Part shown: piece by piece, positions 8,074-16,087 of the stretch
How positions within the stretch are numbered: position 1 is the first letter of the stretch
How the letters are laid out: each line of letters begins with the position of its first letter
Assembly (NCBI RefSeq): GCF_021462265.1
Contig: NZ_JAJONF010000011.1
Coordinates: 170,556-234,555 of the forward strand
DNA: 64,000 bases
DNA from: Streptomyces shenzhenensis
Lineage (GTDB): Bacteria > Actinomycetota > Actinomycetes > Streptomycetales > Streptomycetaceae
Direction: 5' to 3'
Translations under genes and position numbers: made by a program
The notes under the pieces: model-generated
Seen by the model: only the letters and a program-made list of their open reading frames with translations
Database searches by the model: none
Told to the model about the DNA's origin: nothing

Positions 8074-9555
8074 ATGCGACACCCCCCGCGTTCGGTTCTT
8101 TTAGCCGTCACCGGTGCGGTCGCCCTTGTCGGGGCCGCACTGGTGCCGGTGGTGTCGGCGTCCGGCGCCACACCCGCGTGCACGGTGCAGTACGCGGTCA
8201 CGAGTGAGTGGGACACCGGTTTCCAGAGCTCTGTGACCATCACCAACAACATGGCCGCCATGAGCAGTTGGAGCCTGAGCTTCGACTTCGCAGGCGGCCA
8301 GGAGGTCACCCAGGGCTGGAACGCCAAGTGGTCCCAGTCCGGTACGACGGTCACCGCGGCCAACGAGAGCTGGAACGGCTCGCTCGCCACCGGCGCCGGC
8401 GTCAGCGCAGGGTTCCTCGGCTCCTGGTCGGGGAGCAACGCCGTACCCACGGAGTTCAGGCTCAACGGCACGACGTGCAACGTCGACGCGCAGCCCACGC
8501 CGACCCCCACGCCGACTCCGACCGGCCCGCCCGCCACCGGGTCGGCACCGGCCCTGCACGTCTCCGGCACCAAGCTCGTGGACGCCGGCGGCACGGCTCA
8601 CCGCCTCCTCGGCGTGAACCGCTCCGGCGGCGAGTTCATGTGCGTGCAGGGCTACGGCATCTGGGACGGCCCGGTGGACGACACGGCCATCAAGGCGATC
8701 GCGGACTGGAAGGCCAACGCCGTCCGCATCCCGCTCAACGAGGAGTGCTGGCTGGGCCTGTCCAACGTCAAACCCGAGTACGCGGGCGCCAACTACATCG
8801 ACGCGGTCAAGGAACTGGTGACCCGCGTCGAGTCGTACGGCCTGACACCGATCCTCGACCTGCACTGGTCCTACGGCCAGTACACCGGCAACTCGTCCGG
8901 CTGCTCCGACGTGCACGCGACCTGCCAGAAGCCGATGCCGGACGCGCAGTACGCCCCGTCGTTCTGGTCCTCGGTGGCCGGCGCCTTCAAGGACGACCAG
9001 GCGGCCGTCTTCGACCTGTTCAACGAGCCCTACCCGGACCGGGCCACCTCGACGACCGCCCAGGCCTGGCAGTGCTGGCGGGACGGCGGCACCTGCCCCG
9101 GCATCGGTTATGAAGTGGCCGGGACGCAGGACCTGGTGGACAGCATCCGGGGCGCCGGTGCCCGGAACGTCATCATGATCGGCGGGCTCGCGTACTCCAA
9201 CGACCTCAGCCAGTGGCTGACGTACAAGCCCACCGACCCGGCCGGCAATCTCGTTGCCGCGTACCACGGCTACAACTTCAACACCTGCGCCGACGCGAGC
9301 TGCTGGAACTCCACCCTCGCCCCGGTCGCGGCCCAGGTCCCCCTGGTCGCGGGGGAGATCGGCGAGAACACCTGCTCGCACGCCTTCGTCGACCAGGCCA
9401 TGAAGTGGTTCGACGACCGCGGCCTGTCCTACCTGGGCTGGACCTGGAACACCTGGGACTGCTCCTCGGGTCCGTCCCTGATCTCCGACTACAGCGGTAC
9501 GCCCACGGCGTACGGCGCCGGGCTGCGCGACCACCTCCAGGCGATCAACCCGTAA
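8074..9555 (+). CDS. Secreted GH5 endoglucanase with N-terminal CBM2
   Basis: This 493-residue endo-beta-1,4-glucanase has a signal peptide (about 1-35), a CBM2 (about 38-135), a Thr-Pro linker of PTPT repeats (about 140-155) and a GH5 barrel. The acid/base Glu318 sits in LFNEPY and the nucleophile Glu428 in VAGEIGEN, both in normal family contexts, and the HWSYGQ segment of the active site is present. The ATG at 8074 has AAGGAG 7 nt upstream. The GH6 cellobiohydrolase follows after 66 bp with no visible terminator, so the pair is probably one CebR-controlled transcript. Confidence 0.93.
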   Translation: MRHPPRSVLLAVTGAVALVGAALVPVVSASGATPACTVQYAVTSEWDTGFQSSVTITNNMAAMSSWSLSFDFAGGQEVTQGWNAKWSQSGTTVTAANESWNGSLATGAGVSAGFLGSWSGSNAVPTEFRLNGTTCNVDAQPTPTPTPTPTGPPATGSAPALHVSGTKLVDAGGTAHRLLGVNRSGGEFMCVQGYGIWDGPVDDTAIKAIADWKANAVRIPLNEECWLGLSNVKPEYAGANYIDAVKELVTRVESYGLTPILDLHWSYGQYTGNSSGCSDVHATCQKPMPDAQYAPSFWSSVAGAFKDDQAAVFDLFNEPYPDRATSTTAQAWQCWRDGGTCPGIGYEVAGTQDLVDSIRGAGARNVIMIGGLAYSNDLSQWLTYKPTDPAGNLVAAYHGYNFNTCADASCWNSTLAPVAAQVPLVAGEIGENTCSHAFVDQAMKWFDDRGLSYLGWTWNTWDCSSGPSLISDYSGTPTAYGAGLRDHLQAINP

Positions 9556-9621
9556 CACGCCTACCGAACCAGCACGTCCACGGAAGAAGCACGTCCATCG
9601 AACAAGAAGGAACCCGCACTC

Positions 9622-11337
9622 ATGAGTCGTACCAGAACAGCGGTGTTCGCCGCCCTGGCGCTCGTCGCCGGGGTGTCCGGGCCGGCGGCCGCCGTGACCC
9701 CGGCCGCCGACGCGGCGATCTCCGCGATTCCCTGCACCGTCGACTACAAGATCCAGAACGACTGGGGCGCCGGCTTCACCGCCGCGGTCACCGTCACCAA
9801 CAACGCGGCTGCGAAGTCGAGTTGGTCGCTGAAGTGGTCGTACGCCGGCAACCAGCAGGTGACCAGCTCCTGGAGCGCCAAGCTCTCCCAGAGCGGCACC
9901 GCCGTCACCGCAGCCAACGAGACCTACAACGGTGCTCTGGCGACCGGCGGTTCGGTCAGCTTCGGCTTCAACGGCACCTACAGCGGCACGAACGCGATCC
10001 CCACCTCCTTCACTCTCGACGGCGTCACCTGCAACGTCGACGACGGCAGCGGTGGCGGCGGCACCGGTAACGGCGGCGGCTCCGGCACCCGCGTCGACAA
10101 CCCGTACTCCGGTGCCAAGGTGTACGTGAACCCGGAGTGGTCGGCGCTGGCCGCCGCGGAACCGGGCGGCACCCGCGTCTCCGACCAGCCCACCGGCGTC
10201 TGGCTCGACCGCATCGCCGCGATCAACGGGGTGAACGGCGGCATGGGCCTGCGCGACCACCTGGACGCGGCCCTGGCCCAGAAGGGCAGCGGCGAGGAGG
10301 TCGTCCAGCTGGTCATCTACGACCTGCCCGGACGCGACTGCTCCGCCCTCGCCTCGAACGGCGAACTCGGCCCGACGGAGATCGACAAGTACAAGACGCA
10401 GTTCATCGACCCGATCGCGGCGATCCTCTCCGACAGCAAGTACGCCTCGCTGCGGATCGTCACCACCGTCGAGATCGACTCGCTGCCCAACCTGGTCACC
10501 AACACCGGCAGCCGGGCCACCGCCACCCCCAACTGCGACACCATGCTGGCCAACGGCAACTACGTGAAGGGCGTCGGTTACGCCCTCGCCAAGCTCGGTG
10601 CGATCCCCAACGTCTACAACTACCTCGACGCCGGCCACCACGGCTGGCTGGGCTGGGACGACAACTTCGCCTCCTCCGCCCAGGTCCTCTACCAGGCCGC
10701 CAACGCCGAGGGCGCGACCGTCGACGACGTCCAGGGGTTCATCACCGACACGGCCAACTACAGCGCCCTGAAGGAGAACAACTTCACCATCAACGACACG
10801 GTGAACGGCACCTCCGTCCGCCAGTCCAAGTGGGTCGACTGGAACCGCTACGTCGACGAGCTCTCCTTCGCACAGGCCTTCCGCACCGAGTTGGTCTCGG
10901 TCGGCTTCAACTCCGGCATCGGCATGCTGATCGACACCTCCCGCAACGGCTGGGGCGGCAGCGCGCGGCCGGCCGGTCCCGGCCCGACGACCAGCGTGGA
11001 CGCGTACGTCGACGGCGGCCGTTACGACCGCCGGATCCATGTCGGCAACTGGTGCAACCAGGCCGGAGCCGGCCTCGGTGAGCGCCCGCAGGCCAGCCCG
11101 GCCGCCGGGATCGACGCCTACGTCTGGATGAAGCCGCCGGGTGAGTCCGACGGCTCCAGCACCGCCATCCCGAACGACGAGGGCAAGGGCTTCGACCGGA
11201 TGTGCGACCCGACGTACACGGGCAACGCCCGCAACGGCAACAACATGTCCGGCGCCCTGCCGAACGCGCCGCTGTCCGGGCACTGGTTCTCCGCCCAGTT
11301 CCAGCAGCTGATGGCTAACGCCTATCCGCCGCTGTAG
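9622..11337 (+). CDS. Secreted GH6 cellobiohydrolase with N-terminal CBM2
   Basis: This 571-residue enzyme should release cellobiose from non-reducing cellulose ends, or act as a GH6 endoglucanase. Modules are a signal peptide (about 1-31), CBM2 (about 37-138), a Gly/Ser linker and GH6 (about 155-571). GH6 signatures include LVIYDLPGRDCSA, the DAGHHGWLGW loop, NGWGGSARP and VWMKPPGESDG. The Asp residues of the DCSA and LPGRD loops fit the usual acid and pKa-modulating roles. The size and loop content suggest the large exo-type subgroup. It is the second gene after the GH5 enzyme. Its 3' end overlaps the convergent PhyH gene by 23 bp. Confidence 0.93.
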   Translation: MSRTRTAVFAALALVAGVSGPAAAVTPAADAAISAIPCTVDYKIQNDWGAGFTAAVTVTNNAAAKSSWSLKWSYAGNQQVTSSWSAKLSQSGTAVTAANETYNGALATGGSVSFGFNGTYSGTNAIPTSFTLDGVTCNVDDGSGGGGTGNGGGSGTRVDNPYSGAKVYVNPEWSALAAAEPGGTRVSDQPTGVWLDRIAAINGVNGGMGLRDHLDAALAQKGSGEEVVQLVIYDLPGRDCSALASNGELGPTEIDKYKTQFIDPIAAILSDSKYASLRIVTTVEIDSLPNLVTNTGSRATATPNCDTMLANGNYVKGVGYALAKLGAIPNVYNYLDAGHHGWLGWDDNFASSAQVLYQAANAEGATVDDVQGFITDTANYSALKENNFTINDTVNGTSVRQSKWVDWNRYVDELSFAQAFRTELVSVGFNSGIGMLIDTSRNGWGGSARPAGPGPTTSVDAYVDGGRYDRRIHVGNWCNQAGAGLGERPQASPAAGIDAYVWMKPPGESDGSSTAIPNDEGKGFDRMCDPTYTGNARNGNNMSGALPNAPLSGHWFSAQFQQLMANAYPPL

Positions 11338-12208
11338 GCCCGTCGGCCGAGCTGAGATCGACGCTGCGGGCCGTCTGTGGCTGGTCGCGCAGTTCCCCGC
11401 GCCCCTTGGGGGCGCGGGGGTCCAGGCCCCGGCGGATTGCACGCTCCACCGCCGAGTAGTTCCCGTCCCGCCGCTCCAGCTCACAGGGGGCGGCGGGCAG
11501 CAACGGCGGCTGCGCCATGAAACGGGGGCGGGTGCCGTGGTGGGGCTGGGCCGCGTGCACCAGGAAGGGATGGCAGAGGTAGACGTCACCGGGACGGCCG
11601 GTGGCGTACCCGAGCGGGCGGTGGGCGGAGGCCTCGATCAGACGCGGGGCGATCTCCAGCCCGGACACACCGGCCTCGCCGTACGGCTCCAGCAGCGGTG
11701 GCACGTCGAGGTGTGAGCCGATCCGGATACGGGTCGGGGCGTCCGTCTCCGTCACCTCGGAGAACAGGAACAGCATCAGCAGGGCCCGGTCCCGGGAGCG
11801 CAGATTGGTGAAGTACCAGCTCTCGCCCTCCGGGAGATAACTCCCCTCGATGTGCCAGCCCGCGTCGTCCGGCTCCGCCGCGTGCGGGAACCGCAGGGGA
11901 AAGCTGCCCAGCGAGTAGCGCGGCACCCAGCGGCCCTCGCCCACCAGCAGGTCGAACGCCTCATGCAGCACGGGGGAGTTGACGGCCGCCGCGAACGGGC
12001 CCTGGGCCATCCCCGCCACCCACACCACCGGGTCCTTCCAGGTACCGGGGTCCGCCGGGTCGTACCCCGTCTCGCGCCAGAGCAGCCGGGTGCAGTCCTC
12101 GGCGACCCGTGGCGGGAACGCGCCCTCGATCTTCACGAAACCGTCGGTCAGGAAGCGTGCCACCAGTTCGTCGTCCACCCGGTCATCGTGGACCGTGCGC
12201 CTTGCCAT
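11315..12208 (-). CDS. Phytanoyl-CoA dioxygenase (PhyH)-family Fe(II)/2-oxoglutarate oxygenase
   Basis: This 297-residue protein resembles PhyH-type non-haem iron oxygenases. Helical N-terminal features (FLTDGFVKIEGAFP) lead into the jelly-roll core. The iron-binding triad is suggested by His in GWHIEGSYL and the distal His in CHPFLVHAAQPHHGTRPRF, where the following Arg would bind 2-oxoglutarate. The first motif is HxE rather than HxD, which is unusual. Two ATG codons lie 6 bp apart (12208, 12214) without a strong ribosome-binding site. The last ~25 residues are encoded by a palindromic terminator sequence, so the natural stop may have been lost. It diverges from a methyltransferase 93 bp away, which may form a tailoring pair. 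The substrate is unknown. Confidence 0.8.
   Translation of the reverse strand: MARRTVHDDRVDDELVARFLTDGFVKIEGAFPPRVAEDCTRLLWRETGYDPADPGTWKDPVVWVAGMAQGPFAAAVNSPVLHEAFDLLVGEGRWVPRYSLGSFPLRFPHAAEPDDAGWHIEGSYLPEGESWYFTNLRSRDRALLMLFLFSEVTETDAPTRIRIGSHLDVPPLLEPYGEAGVSGLEIAPRLIEASAHRPLGYATGRPGDVYLCHPFLVHAAQPHHGTRPRFMAQPPLLPAAPCELERRDGNYSAVERAIRRGLDPRAPKGRGELRDQPQTARSVDLSSADGPTAADRR
11395..11419. terminator. Strong GC hairpin at the GH6/PhyH convergence
   Basis: CCCCGCGCCCC and GGGGGCGCGGGG flank a TT loop. This is the recurrent Streptomyces terminator-type hairpin, placed 58 bp past the GH6 stop and inside the 3' end of the convergent PhyH gene. It probably acts on both strands. Confidence 0.75.
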
Positions 12209-12301
12209 CCGCATCCGGTTTTTTGCCGCCCCGGCAACACGACTGGCATCCGGGCGGTGCGTCGTCGCACCCTGGCGGCACCCGGACGAGAGGCTGAGCC
12301 C

Positions 12302-13219
12302 ATGACGCACGACCACCACCACACGGACACCCACCGGCACACGCACCCCCACGATCACCATCAGGCGCACTCGAACACCGACATCGACTGGGCCGAGATG
12401 GCCGGTCACCTGGAGTCGCAGGCGGAACTCCTCGCGCCTCTCTACGAGAGCGCGCTCGGCTGGCTCGGAAAGGAGGTCACCGAGCCGGGGCTGATCGTCG
12501 ACGTCGGCAGTGGGCCGGGGGTGGTGTCGTGTCTGTTCGCCGAGGTGTTCCCGGGTGCCCGGGTGCTGGCCGTGGACGGCAGCGAACCGCTCCTGGACCG
12601 GGCCCGCGCCCGTGCCGAGCGGCAGGGCGTGGCCGACCGCTTCGGCGTGCTCGCCGGTGAACTCCCGGGTGTGCTGGACCAGCTGGACTACCCGGCGGAC
12701 CTCTTGTGGGCCGGGCACAGCCTGCACCACCTCGGTGACCAGCGGGCCGCGCTCACCGCGTTCGGCGAGCGGCTGGCCCCCGGCGGCACCCTGGCCATCC
12801 TCGAAGGCGGCCTGCCCAGCCGCTTCCTGCCCCGCGACATCGGCATCGGCCGCCCCGGACTCCAGGCCCGGCTGGACGCGCTCCAGGAGGAGTGGTTCGC
12901 ACGGATGCGCGCCGAACTGCCCGGCGCGGTCGCCGAGGCCGAGGACTGGCCGACGCTGCTGTCCTCCGCCGGCCTCAAGTACGCCCGCACCCGCAGCTTC
13001 CTGATCGACCTGCCCGCTCCCGCCTCCGACCGGGCCCGCGCCTACGCCGTCGAGATCTTCTCCCGCATCCGGGACACCCTCAGCGGCGATCTCCACGCCG
13101 ACGACCGCGCCACCCTGGAGCGCCTCCTCGACCCGGCCGACCCGGCGAGCCTGCACCGCAGGTCCGACCTGTTCGTCCTCGGCGTCCGCACCGTGCACAC
13201 GGCGGTCCGGCCCGCCTGA
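12302..13219 (+). CDS. SAM-dependent methyltransferase with His-rich N-terminus
   Basis: This 305-residue class I methyltransferase has motif I LIVDVGSGPGVVSCLF near residues 64-79, the acidic end of beta-2 (VLAVDGSEPLLDRA) and LWAGHSLHHLGDQ, followed by an LAPGGTLAILEGG motif. The first ~23 residues carry 11 histidines in an H/D/T-rich tail not expected in this family, suggesting metal binding. The ATG at 12302 follows the GAGAGGCTGAGCCC leader. It diverges from the PhyH oxygenase. The substrate is unknown, with small-molecule methylation most likely. Confidence 0.82.
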   Translation: MTHDHHHTDTHRHTHPHDHHQAHSNTDIDWAEMAGHLESQAELLAPLYESALGWLGKEVTEPGLIVDVGSGPGVVSCLFAEVFPGARVLAVDGSEPLLDRARARAERQGVADRFGVLAGELPGVLDQLDYPADLLWAGHSLHHLGDQRAALTAFGERLAPGGTLAILEGGLPSRFLPRDIGIGRPGLQARLDALQEEWFARMRAELPGAVAEAEDWPTLLSSAGLKYARTRSFLIDLPAPASDRARAYAVEIFSRIRDTLSGDLHADDRATLERLLDPADPASLHRRSDLFVLGVRTVHTAVRPA

Positions 13220-13394
13220 GCGGACCTGGAGACGCAGAGCGTCCGGGGTGCGGGAAAGGGGGCGGTCGCGCAGGCCGCGCTGGGCGCCGGTGGCGGCGAG
13301 GGGCCACACCCGGCGGCGCGCGGAGAGGCAGAGCACGCCGCCGGCGTCCGCGCCCGCCGCGCGGACGGTCGCGTCGAGGGCTGTGATGCCGGAA

Positions 13395-13422
13395 CGGCCC
13401 GGTACCGTGCGGTACCGGGCCG
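13395..13422. terminator. Bidirectional terminator hairpin
   Basis: Perfect 13-base arms (13395-13407 and 13410-13422) around a 2-base loop lie between the convergent methyltransferase (ends 13219) and chitosanase (ends 13458). Confidence 0.75.
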
Positions 13423-13457
13423 CCCGCCCCGGGCCGGTGCCGGCGCGAAAGACCTCG

Positions 13458-14153
13458 TCAGTTGTCGGCCAGGAACTGCTCGGCCAGCTGGTTGCCGAGG
13501 GACACCGCCGCGCTGTGGCTCTCGATGGGGGACGCCTTGGAGTTCTTGAACAGGATGTACGTCACGCCGGAGTCGGCGCCGCCGGTCGCCGGGTCGGGGT
13601 CGATGCCGAGCGCGTTGGCGGTGGCGTACGAGGCCTCACCGATGATGTTCGTGGGGCCGGTGTCGCCGACCACCGCGTACTCGACCTTGTTGCCGTAGAC
13701 GACGGCGACCACTCCGCCGCCCTTGATGCCGGCACTGGAGTAGTTCCAGATGCCGCTGGAGCTGGGGACCACGACGTACGGCAGCGACTCGGCCCGCAGC
13801 GGCTTGCCGTCCGACTGGTGGAACGCGGTGTCGTCCTGGTACCAGGGGTCGCGGTCCTCGTTGCAGTTGGTGGTGCGCTGCCCGTCGCAGTCGATGTCCA
13901 TGTCGGCCTTCCAGAAGACCGCGCCGTTCTTGCCGCAGACGGGAATCGTGGCCGACGTCTCGTCGTCGGTCTGGTACTTGCCGTTGGAGATCTGGGAACA
14001 GGACGTCACCTTGGCGAGCAGTTCCGCCGCGCTGACCGAGCCCTCCTGGGCGGACTTCGGTACGGCGGCGCCGGACGCGCTCGCGGGAAGCACTCCGGCG
14101 GCCAGCAGAGCGGCCCCGGAGGCCGCGGCAAGGGTCAGTGTTCGGATGCGCAC
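13458..14153 (-). CDS. Secreted GH75 chitosanase
   Basis: This 231-residue secreted protein should hydrolyse chitosan by endo action. A signal peptide (about 1-27, ending ASA) precedes a GH75 domain occupying nearly all the rest. Signatures include FWKADMDIDCDGQ, the DRDPWYQDDTAF segment containing the catalytic Asp, and the YVVVP and VYGNKVEYAVVGDTGPTNIIGEAS segments with the catalytic Glu context. The start is GTG at 14153 with an AGAAGGG ribosome-binding site. A 19-bp palindrome just upstream of that site probably regulates the gene. It is monocistronic between convergent terminator and divergent ABM-domain gene. Confidence 0.9.
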   Translation of the reverse strand: MRIRTLTLAAASGAALLAAGVLPASASGAAVPKSAQEGSVSAAELLAKVTSCSQISNGKYQTDDETSATIPVCGKNGAVFWKADMDIDCDGQRTTNCNEDRDPWYQDDTAFHQSDGKPLRAESLPYVVVPSSSGIWNYSSAGIKGGGVVAVVYGNKVEYAVVGDTGPTNIIGEASYATANALGIDPDPATGGADSGVTYILFKNSKASPIESHSAAVSLGNQLAEQFLADN

Positions 14154-14170
14154 TGTGGGGGTGCCCTTCT

Positions 14171-14189
14171 GTTAGGAAAGTTTCCTGAC
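14171..14189. promoter_or_regulatory. Palindromic operator of the chitosanase gene
   Basis: Nine-base arms GTTAGGAAA and TTTCCTGAC around a central G match at 8 of 9 positions. The site lies 18-36 nt upstream of the chitosanase start, directly before its ribosome-binding site. From memory it resembles the box recognised by the ROK-family repressor CsnR at other Streptomyces chitosanase genes. That regulator assignment is inference. Confidence 0.65.
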
Positions 14190-14379
14190 CGGGTGTCGTA
14201 CAAGGTGGACCCGGCGGCATGTTCGCGTCAAGCCCTGGAGGTCACATCGGTGATTTCTTGCATATTGCGGCGATAAGTCCGGGACGGAAGACTGATGGGG
14301 CAGAACATTCCGGATATTCACACAGGAGCCGTGCGGGGTTCGGACGGTGGCTCCGGTGGCTCCTGGGAGGCGAGGGGCC

Positions 14380-14991
14380 ATGTTCGTGCGCACGGTGTAC
14401 GTGACCGGCGATCCGGCGAAGGCCGAGGCTGCCATCAGGGTGCTGAACAACGAGGGGCGCGAACTGCTCGAAGAACGCCCCGGGTACCGGGGTGCCGACG
14501 TCTTCGTCGACCGGGAGCTCGGCAAACTGCTCGCGGTGAGCTGGTGGGGCTCCGAGGCGGCCCGGCGCAACAGCGACCAGGTGATGTGCGAGCGGCGCGG
14601 GCCGATGCTGGAGCCGTTCGCGGGCACCGTCGCCGTCGAGAACTACGAGGCGGCCGTCTTCCACTCGGTGCAGCCGCCGAGAGCGGGCGGCGGCATGCGT
14701 TCCACCCGCGTCGAGTTCGCCCCCGCCGACACGGACCTGTTCGTCGAGACGTTCCGCTCCTCGGCGATACCCCGGCTCGAAGCGGTGCCCGGCTTCGCCC
14801 GGTGCTCCCTGTTCGTCGACCGGCAGCGGGGCCGGGGGATGGTCGGCTCGCTCTACGTGGACCACGCCTCCATGGCCGCCTCGCGCGCCGGGCAGGCGGC
14901 GGCCCGGAGCGCGGACGCGGCCAAGGCGCAGGTCACCGTGGTCGGCCTGGAGGAGTTCGAGGTCGTCCACGCGGATGTGCGCCCCGGCTGA
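14380..14991 (+). CDS. Protein with two ABM (antibiotic biosynthesis monooxygenase)-like dimeric alpha-beta barrel repeats
   Basis: This 203-residue protein starts at ATG 14380 after GGGAGGCGAGGGG. Two ~95-residue ferredoxin-like halves each contain a PG(Y/F)xxxxxFVDR segment (residues about 37-47 and 137-147), typical of ABM/EthD-like dimeric alpha-beta barrels. Such proteins range from cofactor-free monooxygenases to haem or polyketide binders and stress proteins of unknown function. There are no neighbours that indicate a pathway. A strong bidirectional terminator follows. Confidence 0.7.
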   Translation: MFVRTVYVTGDPAKAEAAIRVLNNEGRELLEERPGYRGADVFVDRELGKLLAVSWWGSEAARRNSDQVMCERRGPMLEPFAGTVAVENYEAAVFHSVQPPRAGGGMRSTRVEFAPADTDLFVETFRSSAIPRLEAVPGFARCSLFVDRQRGRGMVGSLYVDHASMAASRAGQAAARSADAAKAQVTVVGLEEFEVVHADVRPG

Positions 14992-15021
14992 CGCGCCCCG
15001 CGCCGGGGCCGGCGACGCGAA

Positions 15022-15055
15022 CGGCCGTCCCGCCGTGCGTACGGCGGGACGGCCG
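15022..15055. terminator. Bidirectional terminator, 15-bp perfect stem
   Basis: Arms at 15022-15036 and 15041-15055 are exact reverse complements around a GCGT loop. They sit between the convergent ABM-domain gene (ends 14991) and aldo/keto reductase gene (ends 15098). Confidence 0.85.
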
Positions 15056-15097
15056 GGGTGGACCGGGCTCCCGCCCGCTCCGTGCCGTGCTTCTCGC

Positions 15098-15934
15098 TCA
15101 GTCCATGTCGAAGACCGCGGGGTTCGGGCCGATGCGCCGGTCCTCGTTGAGCGCGCTGATCGCCGCGAGGTCCTCGGTGTCCAGGCTGAAGTCGAACACC
15201 TGGATGTTCTCCTTGATCCGGGACGGCGTCACGGACTTCGGGATCACCACGTTGCCCAGCTGGATGTGCCAGCGGAGCACGACCTGGGCCGGGGTGCGGT
15301 TGTGCTTCTGCGCGATGGCGACGAGCGCCGGCACTTCCAGCAGCCCCTTGCCCTGGCCGAGCGGCGACCAGGCCTCGGTGGCGATGCCCTGCTCCTCGTG
15401 GAGTTCCCGGGACGCGTGCTGCTGCAGATACGGGTGCAGTTCGATCTGGTTGACCGCCGGGATGACCGAGGTCTCCGCGATCAGCCGCTCCACGTGCTCC
15501 GGAAGGAAGTTCGAGACGCCGATCGCCCTGACCCGGCCGTCGGCGAGCAGCTTCTCGAACGCCTTGTACGAGTCGATGTACTTGCCCCGGGCCGGCAGCG
15601 GCCAGTGGATGAGGTACAGGTCCAGGTAGTCCAGACCCAGCTGCGCCAGCGACGCGTCGAAGGCGCGCAGCGTGGCGTCGTATCCCTGGTCGGCGTTCCA
15701 GAGCTTGGTGGTGACGAAGACGTCCTCACGCGGAACGCCGGAGGCGGCGATCGCCCTGCCGGTGCCCGCCTCGTTGCCGTAGATCGCCGCTGTGTCGATG
15801 CTGCGGTACCCGGCCTCCAGCGCCGTGGCGACGGCCCGCTCGGCCTCGTCGTCCGGCACCTGCCACACGCCGAAGCCCAGCTGAGGCATCTCCACGCCGT
15901 TGTTGAGGATTTTCGGGGGGACCTTGCTGCTCAC
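15098..15934 (-). CDS. Aldo/keto reductase (AKR5-like)
   Basis: This 278-residue NADPH-dependent carbonyl reductase has the complete AKR catalytic tetrad: Asp47 and Tyr52 (SIDTAAIYGNE), Lys77 (TTKLW) and His110 (LIHWPLP). The C-terminal VVIPKSVTPSRIKEN segment is the typical NADPH-2'-phosphate recognition loop. The GTG start at 15934 has AAGGA 10 nt upstream and gives the conserved N-terminus. AKR5 members reduce 2,5-diketogluconate, methylglyoxal or small aldehydes; the physiological substrate here is unknown. The gene appears monocistronic. Confidence 0.9.
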   Translation of the reverse strand: MSSKVPPKILNNGVEMPQLGFGVWQVPDDEAERAVATALEAGYRSIDTAAIYGNEAGTGRAIAASGVPREDVFVTTKLWNADQGYDATLRAFDASLAQLGLDYLDLYLIHWPLPARGKYIDSYKAFEKLLADGRVRAIGVSNFLPEHVERLIAETSVIPAVNQIELHPYLQQHASRELHEEQGIATEAWSPLGQGKGLLEVPALVAIAQKHNRTPAQVVLRWHIQLGNVVIPKSVTPSRIKENIQVFDFSLDTEDLAAISALNEDRRIGPNPAVFDMD

Positions 15935-16087
15935 GAGCTCTCGATCCTTAGGTTGTCGACAGGTGGTACTCCCATCGTCAACGATCACCGGCCCGGATGC
16001 ATTCCTGATCGCGATATCCGCGAGCGGGGAGCGGCGGGTCCGCCGCGCGTCGTCGGACGTGTCGGGTCGATGTCGGCCGACGGGACT

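Noticed and set aside
8101..11589. 1162-codon open frame on the minus strand opposite GH5-GH6
   Set aside because: Spans two well-supported cellulase genes antisense, with repetitive Val/Gly/Arg composition; a codon-bias shadow.
11315..13336. 673-codon minus-strand frame joining PhyH to sequence opposite the methyltransferase
   Set aside because: PhyH homology begins only after the ATG at 12208/12214; the rest is antisense to a real methyltransferase.
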